This document shows, piece after piece, positions 43,095 to 52,578 of a stretch of DNA of 64,000 bases (position 1 is the stretch's first letter; each line of letters opens with the position of its first letter). Below the pieces are notes generated by a model. It had not been told where the DNA came from and did no database searches. It worked only from the letters and a program-made list of their open reading frames with translations. This stretch comes from Gemmataceae bacterium (GTDB lineage: Bacteria > Planctomycetota > Planctomycetia > Gemmatales > Gemmataceae), in NCBI GenBank assembly GCA_901538445.1, contig LR594585.1:1441500-1505499 (forward strand). The letters run 5' to 3'. The position numbers and the translations under genes are program-made.

Positions 43095-46000
43095 ATGTCC
43101 GGCCCACCGCCCCCACCCACCGAGGCCCGCCCCGCCGCGACCGCTCGCGTGCGCCGGATGCGCGCCGCCCGCGGGGCGTGCTGGGTGATCGTGGCCGGGC
43201 TTGCGACCGCCGCCGCGGTGTCGACGCTCGACGCGGCCGTGCGGTTGCCGGGGTGGTCCCGGGGGCTCGCGCTGGCCGTGTGGGTCACCGGGCTCGGCGT
43301 GCTCGCGTGGCGGCTCGTGTTCCTGGCGTGGCGCAAGGAGTCCGCGGCCCGGCCAGCCCAGGAGGCCCGCCGCGAACTCCACGGGAACCTGCGGGCCGCG
43401 GCCGCCGCCGCGCTCGCGCTCGGCGGGTCGCTGCTGGCCACCGCGTTCCTCCCCGGGGCCGTCGATCACGTCCGTCGCGTCGCGGTCCCGTGGCACCGCA
43501 CGGCGCTCGCCCCGTACCGCGTCGTGGTCACGTCCGGTGACCCGGTCGTCCGCCGCGGCCACGCCGTCACCTTGACCGCCTACGCCGAGAAGACCGACCC
43601 GGCCGCCCCGCTGCCGGCCGCCGCGACGCTCGTTTGCCGCGACCGCGGAACCACCGCCGAGCAGCGGCTCCCGATGACCGCCGACGGGAACGCGGCCTTT
43701 CATGCCTCCCGTCCCGGAACCGCCGACTTCGAGTACCGCGTCGAGGTGGCCGGCACGTCGAGCGAGTGGTACAGCGTAATCGCGGTCGATCCCGTGGAAC
43801 TCGCCGACGGGTCGGTCACAGAGGTGCAACCGCCGCGGTACGCCCCGAACGGCGCGGGCTCGGTGCGCCCGGGGTTCGTCGCCGTCGAGGGCGTGCAGCA
43901 CGCGACCGCCGAGTTCCGCCTCAAGTTCTCCCGCCCGGCCGCCGACGCCTACATCGAGTTCCGCGCCGACGGGGCCGCCCCCGAACTCACCCGCCTCGCG
44001 GTCGCCCCGGACCGGCTCGGCGGCACCGCGACCCTGCGACTCAAGCAGGACGGCACGCTCCGGCTCGTCACCATCGCGGAGCGCGACGGCCACAGGCTCC
44101 GCACGGAGGCGCACCCGGTCGCGGTCCGGGTGCGGGCCGACGCGCCCCCGCGGTTCGAGACGGTGGCCGGCGTGTCGCCCCGGCCGGTGACCGTGCGGCC
44201 CGGCGAGCGGCTCGCGATTTCGGTCGCCGTAACGGACGACACCGCGATCGAAGCGGTGGTCGTCGAGTACGCCACCGGTCCCGCGACAACAGAGGCCGTG
44301 ACCGTTCCCCTCACGGGTGCCGGGACCGCACGCGCGACCGGTCGGCTCGAGTTCGATCCGGCCGGCAAACTCAAGGCGGGCGAACCGCTGCGGTTCCGGC
44401 TCCGCGTGCTCGACTCGCGGCGGATCGAAGAGGCCAACCTGAAGCCGCAAGAGGCGACCTACCCCGAGACCGGGTGGGCCGAGGTGCGGGTCGCCGCCGA
44501 CTCGCCGGGTGCCGAGGTTCAAGAGATCTCCGGCCGCCGCGACGCGGTGCGGGTCCCGCTCGAGAAGGCGCGGAAGTTGCTCCGCGACGAAGCCCTCGCG
44601 AGCGTCGAGCCGGTGGCCGAGGACGCCGAGCGGCCGACCCTTTCGACCGACCAGCTCGCGCGGATCGAGAACGCCCGCGAGTTCGCGAGGACCGCGGCGG
44701 CGCACCTGAGCGACGCGGCCCGCGAGTGCGCGCTCTGCCCGGACCTGCGGCCGCTCGCGGCTTCGATCCGGGCCGTCGCCGACGGTCCCCTGAGGGACGC
44801 CGACGAAGCACTCCGGCGGAGCGCGCTCGTGCCGCCCCGCGAGCGCGCCGCGGTCCTCGCTGCCGGCCGCAGGGCGCTCGCCGACGCCGCCGAGCGCGCC
44901 GAGGAACTGGCCGCGGTCAACGAGTTCCTCAACCGCTCGCGGCTCGACGCGCTCGCACTCGCGGACCTCGCCGCGGCGCAACTGGCGCTGGCGAAGCGAG
45001 CCGCCGCGACCCCGCCCGGGGAGGTGCTGAAGTCGCAGGAAGAGTTACTCGCGGGCCTCACCCGGCTCGTGGCCGAGAGCGCGCGGCTCCAGGCGGCGAC
45101 CGCGGCCGCCCGGCAGGTGGAACTCGACCGCCTCGCGGCCCGCGCGACCGACCTCGCCGGCGGGGTCCGCGACCTGAGCGCCGCGGCCAACGAGTTCCAC
45201 GCGACCGCAAAGGAGCGGGCGTTCGCCGCGATCGTCGCCGACCAGAAGGAACTCGCGGCCGCGGCCGAAGACGCGCTCGCTCGGGTCGGGACCGCGGCCC
45301 GGCTCGCCGGCACCACGCTCCCGAAGCCGGAAGAGTTCACGCGGGTCGCCGGGCTGATCGCCGACGGCAAGAACGTGGACGCGCTCGTGGCCCTCGCGCA
45401 ACTCGCCGCCGCGCTCGACGCGGCCGCCGCGACGTTCGACAAGTGGGCCGCCGAGCGAACCGACTCGAAGGCCGCGGCCCGGCACCTCGCGCTCTGGCAG
45501 GCCGACCTCCGCGGCCGGTTCCGCTCCGCGACCGGCGGGACGCCCTCGGCGTTCGGCGCGCTCCCGCCCGAGGTCCGCGCCGCGTTCCGCACCGAGCAGG
45601 CCGCGGTCCGCACCGCCGCGGTCGCGCTCCGCGTCGCCCCCGGCGAGAGCACGAAGGAGCGCGACACGGCCGTCGAGCACGTCACCGGTGCGGTCAACTT
45701 CCTCAACGGGACCGGGGCCAACGCCGACCGCGCAATGGAGATCGCCGCCGACCACCTCGCCCGGCTCGCGAAGACGCTCCCGACTGTTCCCGAGCGGCTC
45801 GCGAAGGCCCGACCCGAGTTCGACAAGCTGCTCCGCGAGCAGGAGTCGATCACGGTGAACGTCGAGCAGGTGCTCCGCACCACCGACCCGGCCGCGGCCG
45901 GGAAGAAGCTCGCGCCGCTCGCCGCCCGGCAGGAGCGGGTCGCGCCGCTGTTCGCCGCGCTCGACCTGCCGGGGTTCGACGCCCGCCGGCTCCGCACGCT

Positions 46001-47690
46001 CGCCGCGCTCGCCGCGGCCGCGGCCGACCTCCACGCGGCTCATTTGCAAGACGTGCCCGCGTCACAAGCGTGGGCGCGGCGCGAGTTCGACCGGTTCCGC
46101 ACCGCCCTGTTCGACAACGCCGCCCCGCCCGACGACCGGGCCGACGAACTCGCCCGCAGGTTCGACGAGGCCGCACGCGCCGCGCGGGCCGCCGGGCCGA
46201 CCCCCGCACTCGCGGCCGCCGTGCAGGACGCCTACAAGCAACTCGGCCGGGTCACCCGCACGCCCGAGGCCGCGGCGCTGTTCAGCGACGCGCTCGAATC
46301 GGCCCGCGTCGCCGACCTCGCGTTCCGCACCAACCCGGGGCCGGGGGAACTGGAGCGCAAACTCCGGGTCGCGGCCGACGACCTCGCGCGGCTCTCCGAC
46401 CGCCTCAACGGGGCCGAGTCGGACCTCGACCGGCTCCGCCGGCTCGCGGCCGGCCGGCGGCGAGCCGCGGTGCGCGCGAGGGAGGTTCAGCCGAACTCGC
46501 CGGTGGACCCTGAGGCCGCCCGCGACCTCGGCCGCGAGCTGGAAGAACTCCTGCTCACCCGCGTCGGCCCGTTCGCCCAGGTGCAGAAGAAGCGGGCCGC
46601 CGACGAGTACGCCCGGCTCCGCGACAAGCCCGCGCCGGACCGCCAGGCCGGGGCGCACGCGGCCCTCGCGGTCGCGCTCGAAGAACTCGCCGCGCTCGCG
46701 GCCGACTCCGCGGACCAGGTCGCCGCGTTCGACCGCGCCCCGCCCCCGACCGAGCCGGCCGAGGCCGGGGCGTACCTGCCGTCGCGGCCGCTGGCCGACG
46801 CGCTCCGCGACCTCGCCCGCGGGCACCGCGCCGCCCGCGAGCGCATCACCAACATTCCCGCGGAACTCGCCCGGTGGACCAGGCCGGCGAGGACCAACCC
46901 GCTCGCCGCGGTCGAGGAGCGGCAGCGGGCGCTCGCCGCCGACGTCTCGAAGCTGGTCGAGGTGCTCACGGCCCGGCCCGCGGCGCTCCCGGCCGACCCG
47001 TACTTCGCCGAGTCCGAGGCGCTGCTCGTCGCGGACCACCTCAGGAACGGGGCGGTCCGCGAGGCGCAGGAGAACGGCGACCGCGCCGCCCGGTTGCTCC
47101 GCAAGCTGGCCGCCGCGCCGCTCGCGAAGGGGGCCGCCGACCTCGCCGACCGGCAGGAGCGGTTGCTCCGCGACCTGGCGCGGGCCGCCGCGCAGCCCGG
47201 GGCGATCGCGGCCCGCCAGCGCGCCCGCGTCGAGGAACTGGCGCTCCTCTCCGGCGACCTCGTGGCGGCGCTCGAAGCGGCGGCCCGCGACGCGGGACCG
47301 GACGCGCCGCCCGCGAAGACGCTCGCCGAGGCCGCGGCGACCGCGGCCGCCGCCGGCAAGCTGTTGAAGGAGGCCGACGAGAAGTGGACCGCGGGGCGGG
47401 CCGACGAGGCCGCGGCGCTCCGCGAGCGGGCCGAGGTGCAGTTCCGCGTCGCGGCCGCGCAGGCGTCCGGGGCCGGTCCGGCACCGACGGTGCTCCCGGC
47501 GCTCGACCCGGACACCGCCGCCGTCGGCGAGCCGCTCCGCCGGGCCGAGTTGTCGATGCGGTTCGTGGTCCGCGAGTCGGGCGGCAAGCCGGACGCCGCG
47601 GCCGTCGCGCGGGCGATGCGGGCCGCCGCGGCCGAAACGGATCAGGCGGCGAGGGCCGTCCGCGAGCGGCTGGCCCCGGACGGGAAGTGA
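43095..47690 (+). CDS. Very large membrane-anchored Ala/Arg-rich coiled-coil protein (DUF4175-like layout)
   Basis: 1531 residues. Three hydrophobic helices lie in the first 120 residues (ACWVIVAGLATAAAVSTL, ALAVWVTGLGVLAWRLVF, ALALGGSLLATAFLPG). Beta-rich Ig-like segments follow (about 130-460; YRVVVTSGDPVVRRGHAVTL, EYRVEVAGTSSEWYSVI), then a thousand residues of Ala-, Leu-, Arg- and Glu-rich helix. ATG 43095 has GGAG 6 nt before it. In planctomycetes, proteins of this layout usually follow MoxR, DUF58 and von Willebrand genes; here it stands alone. A structural or envelope role is likely; no enzyme motif is seen. Confidence 0.85.
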   Translation: MSGPPPPPTEARPAATARVRRMRAARGACWVIVAGLATAAAVSTLDAAVRLPGWSRGLALAVWVTGLGVLAWRLVFLAWRKESAARPAQEARRELHGNLRAAAAAALALGGSLLATAFLPGAVDHVRRVAVPWHRTALAPYRVVVTSGDPVVRRGHAVTLTAYAEKTDPAAPLPAAATLVCRDRGTTAEQRLPMTADGNAAFHASRPGTADFEYRVEVAGTSSEWYSVIAVDPVELADGSVTEVQPPRYAPNGAGSVRPGFVAVEGVQHATAEFRLKFSRPAADAYIEFRADGAAPELTRLAVAPDRLGGTATLRLKQDGTLRLVTIAERDGHRLRTEAHPVAVRVRADAPPRFETVAGVSPRPVTVRPGERLAISVAVTDDTAIEAVVVEYATGPATTEAVTVPLTGAGTARATGRLEFDPAGKLKAGEPLRFRLRVLDSRRIEEANLKPQEATYPETGWAEVRVAADSPGAEVQEISGRRDAVRVPLEKARKLLRDEALASVEPVAEDAERPTLSTDQLARIENAREFARTAAAHLSDAARECALCPDLRPLAASIRAVADGPLRDADEALRRSALVPPRERAAVLAAGRRALADAAERAEELAAVNEFLNRSRLDALALADLAAAQLALAKRAAATPPGEVLKSQEELLAGLTRLVAESARLQAATAAARQVELDRLAARATDLAGGVRDLSAAANEFHATAKERAFAAIVADQKELAAAAEDALARVGTAARLAGTTLPKPEEFTRVAGLIADGKNVDALVALAQLAAALDAAAATFDKWAAERTDSKAAARHLALWQADLRGRFRSATGGTPSAFGALPPEVRAAFRTEQAAVRTAAVALRVAPGESTKERDTAVEHVTGAVNFLNGTGANADRAMEIAADHLARLAKTLPTVPERLAKARPEFDKLLREQESITVNVEQVLRTTDPAAAGKKLAPLAARQERVAPLFAALDLPGFDARRLRTLAALAAAAADLHAAHLQDVPASQAWARREFDRFRTALFDNAAPPDDRADELARRFDEAARAARAAGPTPALAAAVQDAYKQLGRVTRTPEAAALFSDALESARVADLAFRTNPGPGELERKLRVAADDLARLSDRLNGAESDLDRLRRLAAGRRRAAVRAREVQPNSPVDPEAARDLGRELEELLLTRVGPFAQVQKKRAADEYARLRDKPAPDRQAGAHAALAVALEELAALAADSADQVAAFDRAPPPTEPAEAGAYLPSRPLADALRDLARGHRAARERITNIPAELARWTRPARTNPLAAVEERQRALAADVSKLVEVLTARPAALPADPYFAESEALLVADHLRNGAVREAQENGDRAARLLRKLAAAPLAKGAADLADRQERLLRDLARAAAQPGAIAARQRARVEELALLSGDLVAALEAAARDAGPDAPPAKTLAEAAATAAAAGKLLKEADEKWTAGRADEAAALRERAEVQFRVAAAQASGAGPAPTVLPALDPDTAAVGEPLRRAELSMRFVVRESGGKPDAAAVARAMRAAAAETDQAARAVRERLAPDGK

Positions 47691-47929
47691 GCGAGCAGAG
47701 GGCAACAGCAGGCGAGGCGCAGTCGGGCGGGGTAACCCGAGGGTTGGGGCGAGCGGTGGACTGCCCGGCCTCACACCGGGCGGCCCCAGTGACGACTCAC
47801 ATTGAGTGTTGTTGATTGCTCACGGTAGCAGGTCTCTGTGAGGCCGGGCCTGTGCGAGTCCCAGACGCCCGGCCTCACAGAGGCCGGCTCCAGACGGAGA
47901 TACGGCTCACCGCGATTCGGTATCACGGC

Positions 47930-48200
47930 GCTACGGTTGGGAGTGTGCGGGGGAGGGGGGAGGTGGAAAATGGTTCTGAGCGAAGTGGGGGGTGGGGTCT
48001 CCAGAACCAACGAAAACTCTCCAGAAAGACCCGAAACTCTCCAGAATCAACGCCAACTCTCCAGAATCAACGGAAACTCTCCAGAACCAAGCCCAACTCT
48101 TCAGAACCAAACCGCCGCTCGCCAGACGAAAGACTCCTTCAAACCCCATACCCAGCGTATCGCACGCCGCGGCGCGGTGCTATGTCGGATTCCGCCCGGG
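47930..48200. repeat. Composite repeat with 20-bp tandem units, copy 2
   Basis: Five exact-length 20-bp units (48001-48100; consensus CCAGAAYCAACSNNAACTCT) preceded by GTTCTGAGCGAAGTGGGG (47973-47990) and GGGGGGAGGTGG (47955-47966). It is the inverse of copy 1 at 34800-35050, 13 kb away. Similarity continues on both sides of the tandem part, including CGCTACGGTTG on one side and ACCCAGCGTATCGC on the other. Confidence 0.85.
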
Positions 48201-48206
48201 TGTGCC

Positions 48207-48310
48207 TGTGGATTGTGGAGAGCGGGGGATGTAAGTCCCCCGGTGGGGCGTGAAAAGCAGTTCAACCCGGGGACTTACGTCCCGGCTCGCTAGTACTACC
48301 AAAATCCACA
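48207..48310. repeat. Palindrome sharing its left border with the 63.7-kb element
   Basis: TGTGGATT...GGGGGATGTAAGTCCCC pairs with GGGGACTTACGTCCC...AAATCCACA. Its left side (48196-48232) reads CCGGGTGTGCCTGTGGATTG and on to GAGCGGGGGATGT, matching 63736-63772 in nearly every base. Confidence 0.8.
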
Positions 48311-48419
48311 GATGCACTCTTCCGCCCGGTCCGCCGGGCGAGCGGAACGCGGCACCGAGCGGCGGTGCGGCCCCCGGACGCTTCGTTCCCGGGGACCGCG
48401 TGAGTCGCGAGCTGCGGGC

Positions 48420-49565
48420 TCACCCCTCAAGGGACGACGACTCGCGGGACAGGTTGGTGAGCAGGCTCGGGCCGCCCGGGGTGACCAGGACGTCGTCCTC
48501 GATGCGGACCCCGCCCCACCCGGGGATGTAGATGCCGGGCTCGATGGTGATGACCATGCCGGCCTCGAGCACGTCCTCGGAGTTGGCCCGGACCCGCGGG
48601 GCCTCGTGGACCTCCAGGCCGATCCCGTGGCCCAGCCCGTGGGTGAAGTGGTCGGCCAGCTTCAGGTCGGTCGCGTCCTTGAGCTTGGAGGAGGCGAACA
48701 CCTTGCGGGCGGCGGCGTCCACGTCCTTGGCCTTCACCCCCGGGCGGATCGCGGCCAGGGCCGCGTTCTGCGCCTGGAGCACGATGTCGTACACCTCGTC
48801 GAACTTGATCCCGACCCGCTCGAACTTGTTCCGCCGGGTCGGGGACGTGCCGAACGGGCTCTTGAGGGTGCGGGTCATGTCCGACTTGTAGAGCATGTCC
48901 GCGCCCCAGTCGATGAGCAGCTTGGTGCCGTCGCCCAAGACCTTCGCGGTCGGCGGGGCGTGGGGCAGCGCGCCCCGCTCGCCCACGGCCACGATCGGCG
49001 GGAACGACGACCCCTTGGCCCCGGCACGGCGGATGTACGCCTCCAGGGAGTCCACCATTTCCTTCTCGGAGTCGCTCTCGCGGACCGTGGCGATGAACAT
49101 GCGGAACGCCCGCTCGGCCACCCGCACCGCGTCCCGGATCCGGTCGATCTCGGCCGGGTCCTTGACGGTCCGCTGCCGCTCGACCGCCCCGCCGACCGGC
49201 ACGAACGTCACCTTCGGGGCCAGCGCCTTGAGTTGCTCCAGCTCCCCGAGGGTGAGCCCGTCCTCCTCGACCGCCACCGACTTCACTCCGGCCTTGTTCA
49301 GCACCTCGGCGGCCGCCTCGTAGGTCGTCTTGTTGTGGTTCCGGATGTGCGCGTCGAGCCCCGCGCACTCCTCCTTGATCTGTTCCTCGAACCGGGTGTC
49401 GCTAATAACAATGCTGTTCTTGGCGCCCCCGAAGTAGAAGCTCGAGTCGCCGGTGAAGTTGGTGAGGTACGTCACGTTGACCGGGTTGGTCACGAGGAAC
49501 GCCTCGGCCGCGGTCTTCTTGAGGTTCTGGACGAGAGCTTGCCGGCGCTGGAGGAGATAATTCAT
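48420..49565 (-). CDS. M24 family Xaa-Pro-type aminopeptidase
   Basis: 381 residues. The N-terminal creatinase-like domain (AFLVTNPVNVTYLTNFTGD) is followed by the pita-bread domain with the five metal ligands: Asp in LLIDWGAD, Asp in YKSDMTRT, His in HGLGHGIGLEVHE, Glu in ITIEPGIYI and Glu in VRIEDDVLV. It cleaves N-terminal residues before proline, or short X-Pro peptides. ATG 49565 (MNYLLQRR) is used; a GTG four codons upstream is possible. The AT-rich 5' region carries a dyad at 49601-49622. Confidence 0.92.
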   Translation of the reverse strand: MNYLLQRRQALVQNLKKTAAEAFLVTNPVNVTYLTNFTGDSSFYFGGAKNSIVISDTRFEEQIKEECAGLDAHIRNHNKTTYEAAAEVLNKAGVKSVAVEEDGLTLGELEQLKALAPKVTFVPVGGAVERQRTVKDPAEIDRIRDAVRVAERAFRMFIATVRESDSEKEMVDSLEAYIRRAGAKGSSFPPIVAVGERGALPHAPPTAKVLGDGTKLLIDWGADMLYKSDMTRTLKSPFGTSPTRRNKFERVGIKFDEVYDIVLQAQNAALAAIRPGVKAKDVDAAARKVFASSKLKDATDLKLADHFTHGLGHGIGLEVHEAPRVRANSEDVLEAGMVITIEPGIYIPGWGGVRIEDDVLVTPGGPSLLTNLSRESSSLEG

Positions 49566-49971
49566 ACGAACGGGCACCTGAGTTAAGTTACGGGACCGAT
49601 AATTATTCGGGGGCGAATAATTTTGTGGCTATTTCTGTGAGTGGAGTGGGGAACTCACCGGCTTCAGTGGAGTGTACCCCTACTTTAGTTGAGCGTGAAG
49701 ACACAAAGCGCGATTTGTTGATATCAGCCGCAGGGAATCATCACCAAATTCCCATTACCGCTTGAGTCTCGCACCGGGAACGGGGCGTCGGCCGCGAGAC
49801 GCGCCCCACCGCGGTCTGGTATCACGGGGGCCGGCGACAGCTATCCATCACCACGACTTCAGTAGTTTCAAGTGTTGAGTCCACCGCTTCGAGTGGCACG
49901 CGTGCCGGGCCCAATGTGAACTTTGAACTCGAAACGTGAACCGACTGGACCTGGGATCACACGGGGGCGGT
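49566..49971. other. AT-rich divergent intergenic region
   Basis: 406 bases between the peptidase and the PH-like gene, with much lower GC than average. No gene is seen. It holds the dyad at 49601-49622, a GGTCTGGTATCACGG repeat word (49811-49825) and a GTGAACTTTGAACTCGAAACG stretch. Confidence 0.5.
49601..49622 (-). promoter_or_regulatory. Candidate operator upstream of the M24 peptidase
   Basis: AATTATTCG-GGGG-CGAATAATT is a perfect 9-bp inverted repeat, 36-57 bases before the start codon, where a promoter would lie. The AT-rich arms stand out sharply. It could be a repressor site or a small hairpin. Confidence 0.4.
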
Positions 49972-50484
49972 ATGACGGAACGCGACCTCTCGACGGACCC
50001 CGCCGCCGCGGACCGGTTGTGGGCCGGGTACCACCCGCTGGCGCTGGCCCCGCTGGTCGCCGTGGCGGCGTCCGTCTCGCTCCTGGTGTGGACCGGGCAG
50101 TGGTACCTGGACGGCGTGTCCGCGTTCGCCGCGGAGATCGGGGGGTGGGCGACGTTCGCCGTCGCGTGGGGGGTGTGGCCGGCGCTCGTGCTGCTGTTCC
50201 TGTACCGCACGGTCACGTACACGTACCGGCTCACCGACGCGGCGGTGTACGTGGACTACGGCCCGGCGTTCCGGCCGGTCGCGCCCGTGCCGGTGGCGGA
50301 CCTCGGGACCGTGTCGGTCGGCGGGGGGTGGCTGGTGCGGCGGCTCGGGGTGGGGGTCGTGGTGCTGAAGTGCGGGGGGCGGAGCGTCCGCCTCAAGGGG
50401 GTCCGGAACCCGGAGGCGTTCGCGGCGCGGGTCCGGGCGGCGCGGGCCGCGGCCCTCAAGGGCGCGCCGGCCGTCACGGCTTGA
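49972..50484 (+). CDS. Membrane protein with a PH-like domain
   Basis: 170 residues from ATG 49972 (GGGGGCGG upstream); a GTG at 49936 is a longer option. Two helices (LALAPLVAVAASVSLLVW and WATFAVAWGVWPALVLLFLY) are followed by a small beta domain, YRLTDAAVYVDYGPAFRP and on to VKGVRNPEAFAARVRAAR, like bacterial PH (DUF304-type) domains. Function unknown. The 3' end overlaps the convergent kinase gene by 11 bp. Confidence 0.75.
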   Translation: MTERDLSTDPAAADRLWAGYHPLALAPLVAVAASVSLLVWTGQWYLDGVSAFAAEIGGWATFAVAWGVWPALVLLFLYRTVTYTYRLTDAAVYVDYGPAFRPVAPVPVADLGTVSVGGGWLVRRLGVGVVVLKCGGRSVRLKGVRNPEAFAARVRAARAAALKGAPAVTA

Positions 50485-52426
50485 GGTCGCTGGTCACCTT
50501 CAGCTCGGGCAGGGCGTCCTGGAGCGCCTTCACCCCTTCTGCCGTCACCGCGGTTCCCTTGACCGACAGCGCCTTGAGCTTCGGGCACTTCTGGAGCGCC
50601 TCCAGCCCGGCGTCGGTGACCGGGGTGCCGTCCAGGGTCAGGTCGGCGAGCTCCGGGAGCCCGCCGAGCGCCTTGACGCCGTCGTCGCCGAACTTGGTGT
50701 TCGCCACGTTCAGGTAGACGAGCGTCTTCACGTCCCCGAACGCGGGGCCGGACTTGTCAGTGATGCGGGTGCCGCTCAGGTCGAGCGTGTGGAGCTTGGG
50801 GACCGCGGCGGCCAGCTTGGCCCCGGCGTCGGTGACGTCCGACCGCGGGAGCAGGAGCCGCTCCATTTTCGCAAAGTTCGGGAGGTGGGCGAGGCCCGCG
50901 TCGGACACACCGGGCGCGCCGGGTTGCGGCGGCCGGCGGACCTCGACGCTCCGCGTGGAGAACGGGGCCAGGGGCATCCGGCTCAGCTTCTCGAACCCCT
51001 TGTCGTCGAGGATGTCGGTTGCGAAGAAGTCGAACCCGACCCGGCTGATGAGCGTCCGCTCCTCGTCCGTCGCCTCTTCGCCGAACAGGTGCCCCATCAG
51101 GTACTTAGAGACGACGCGATTGAGGTCGACCTTGGGCGGTTGGGCCGGGGGTTCCGGCTTGGGCGGCTCGACGACCTTGGGCGGCTCGACGACCTTCGGG
51201 GGCTTGGGCCGGGGCGTGACCGGGGGCGGCGGGGCCGCGGCCGTGTCCTCGGCCGGCTTGCTCGGCTTGCTCAGCGACGCCGCGACCCCCACGGCGATCA
51301 GCAGCGCCAGGACCGCACCGACCCCGGCGACGACCCACAGCGTCTTGTCGCTCTTCTGCGGCGCGAGCCGGGGCCGCCGCTCGGTCAGCACCTCGGTCGG
51401 CTCGCCGAGTTCCGCGAACTCGGTCGTGGACAGGTCCTGCGGGGCCACGGCGATCGGGACGTAGATGACCTGCGGGGCCGTCTGCTGGGCGGCGTACTGC
51501 TGGGTCGGGCCGAGCGCGATCGCGCGGATCTCGTCGGCGACCGCCTGGGCCGACGCGGGCCGGTGGTCGGGCTTCTTGGCCAGGAGCCGGTGGACGAGCG
51601 CCTCGAGCGCCGGCGGGATCTGCGGGTTGACCTCGCGGACCGCGGGCGGGTCGTCCACGGCGAGGGCCGTGAGCAGCGCCATGACGCTGTCGCCGGCGAA
51701 CGGCTGCTGCCCGGTCGCGAGCTGGTAGAGCACAACGCCCAGGCTGAACAGGTCGGACCGCGCGTCGAGGTCCTTCCCGCGGGCCTGCTCGGGCGACATG
51801 TACCCCGGGGTGCCGACGACGGTGCCGGCCCCGGTGAGCCCGAGCCCGGCCTTCTCGTCCACCTGCCGGGCGATGCCGAAGTCGAGGATCTTCACCCGGC
51901 CGCGGGGCGCTTCGAGCCAGATGTTGGCGGGCTTGATGTCGCGGTGGACGAGCCCGAGGGCGTGGGCCGCGGCGAGCCCCTCGGCGGCCTCGATCCCGAC
52001 CCGCAGCACCTGGTCCACCGTGAGCCGGCCCTGGCGGGCGAGGAACCGGTCGAGCGGCGCGCCGGCGAGGAACTCCATCGCGATGTACGGGACGCCCCGG
52101 TCCTCGCCCACCTGGTAGATGGTCACGACGTTGTCGTGCTTGATCGCGGCGGCGGTCCGGGCCTCGCGGAGGAACCGCTCCTTGGCGGTCGCGTCCTGGG
52201 CCGCGGCCGGGAGCATCACCTTGAGCGCGACGCGGCGCTGGAGCCCCTCGTCCTGGGCGAGGTACACGGCCCCCATCCCGCCCACGCCGAGCCGCTTCAG
52301 CACCTTGTAGTGCGCGAGCTGCCCGAGCGAGCCGTCCGCCCGGGGGGGGCCGAACACCGGGTCGGGCGACGTGCGCTCGCTCCGCGGCAGGTCGCCCAGG
52401 TTCAGCGTCCACTGCTCCGTTGCCAT
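50474..52426 (-). CDS. Serine/threonine protein kinase with transmembrane helix and leucine-rich repeats
   Basis: 650 residues. The kinase domain (about 38-300) has the P-loop RLGVGGMGAVYLA, VALKV lysine, HRDIKPAN, DFGIAR and GTPGYMSPEQ. A linker leads to one membrane helix (LWVVAGVGAVLALLIAVGVA), a Pro-rich segment (KPPKVVEPPKVVEPPKPEP) and a C-terminal set of leucine-rich repeats of the planctomycete kind (HTLDLSGTRITDKSG, LADLTLDGTPVTDAGLEAL). The repeats are expected outside the cytoplasm as a sensor or binding surface. It diverges from glnE. Confidence 0.93.
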   Translation of the reverse strand: MATEQWTLNLGDLPRSERTSPDPVFGPPRADGSLGQLAHYKVLKRLGVGGMGAVYLAQDEGLQRRVALKVMLPAAAQDATAKERFLREARTAAAIKHDNVVTIYQVGEDRGVPYIAMEFLAGAPLDRFLARQGRLTVDQVLRVGIEAAEGLAAAHALGLVHRDIKPANIWLEAPRGRVKILDFGIARQVDEKAGLGLTGAGTVVGTPGYMSPEQARGKDLDARSDLFSLGVVLYQLATGQQPFAGDSVMALLTALAVDDPPAVREVNPQIPPALEALVHRLLAKKPDHRPASAQAVADEIRAIALGPTQQYAAQQTAPQVIYVPIAVAPQDLSTTEFAELGEPTEVLTERRPRLAPQKSDKTLWVVAGVGAVLALLIAVGVAASLSKPSKPAEDTAAAPPPPVTPRPKPPKVVEPPKVVEPPKPEPPAQPPKVDLNRVVSKYLMGHLFGEEATDEERTLISRVGFDFFATDILDDKGFEKLSRMPLAPFSTRSVEVRRPPQPGAPGVSDAGLAHLPNFAKMERLLLPRSDVTDAGAKLAAAVPKLHTLDLSGTRITDKSGPAFGDVKTLVYLNVANTKFGDDGVKALGGLPELADLTLDGTPVTDAGLEALQKCPKLKALSVKGTAVTAEGVKALQDALPELKVTSDLKP

Positions 52427-52565
52427 TGAGACCCCTGCCGCACGCGCGGCGGCTTCCGGCGGCCCCGCCGGCGCGCCGCCTCGTCGGACAAGTTCCGTGA
52501 CGTGCGATACAGGATACCGCGAACGCGGGACCGCGGTAAGTGCGAAGTTCCGGCACCGCGTTCGG

Positions 52566-52571
52566 CTATGA
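52566..52571 (+). promoter_or_regulatory. -10-like box immediately before glnE
   Basis: TATGAT ends 7 nt before ATG 52579, the same spacing as in the NicO gene; no ribosome site lies between. A leaderless transcript is possible. No -35 hexamer found. Confidence 0.3.
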
Positions 52572-52578
52572 TGACGCC

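Larger units (their letters stand above)
47691..48419. other. Gene-free repeat region
   Basis: 729 bases without a credible gene. It holds an inverted pair of GTGAGGCCGGGC / GCCCGGCCTCAC words near 47767-47880, the composite 20-bp repeat (47930-48200) and a palindrome (48207-48310). Open frames here run through the 20-bp units and change with them, which is typical of non-coding repeats. Confidence 0.7.

Noticed and set aside
46062-47774. Minus-strand frame opposite the 1531-residue protein
   Set aside because: Shadow of the Ala/Arg codon pattern; no domain or start signal.
48001-48120. Possible CRISPR array
   Set aside because: The 20-bp units are directly adjacent with no spacers, diverge from each other, and no cas genes are near.
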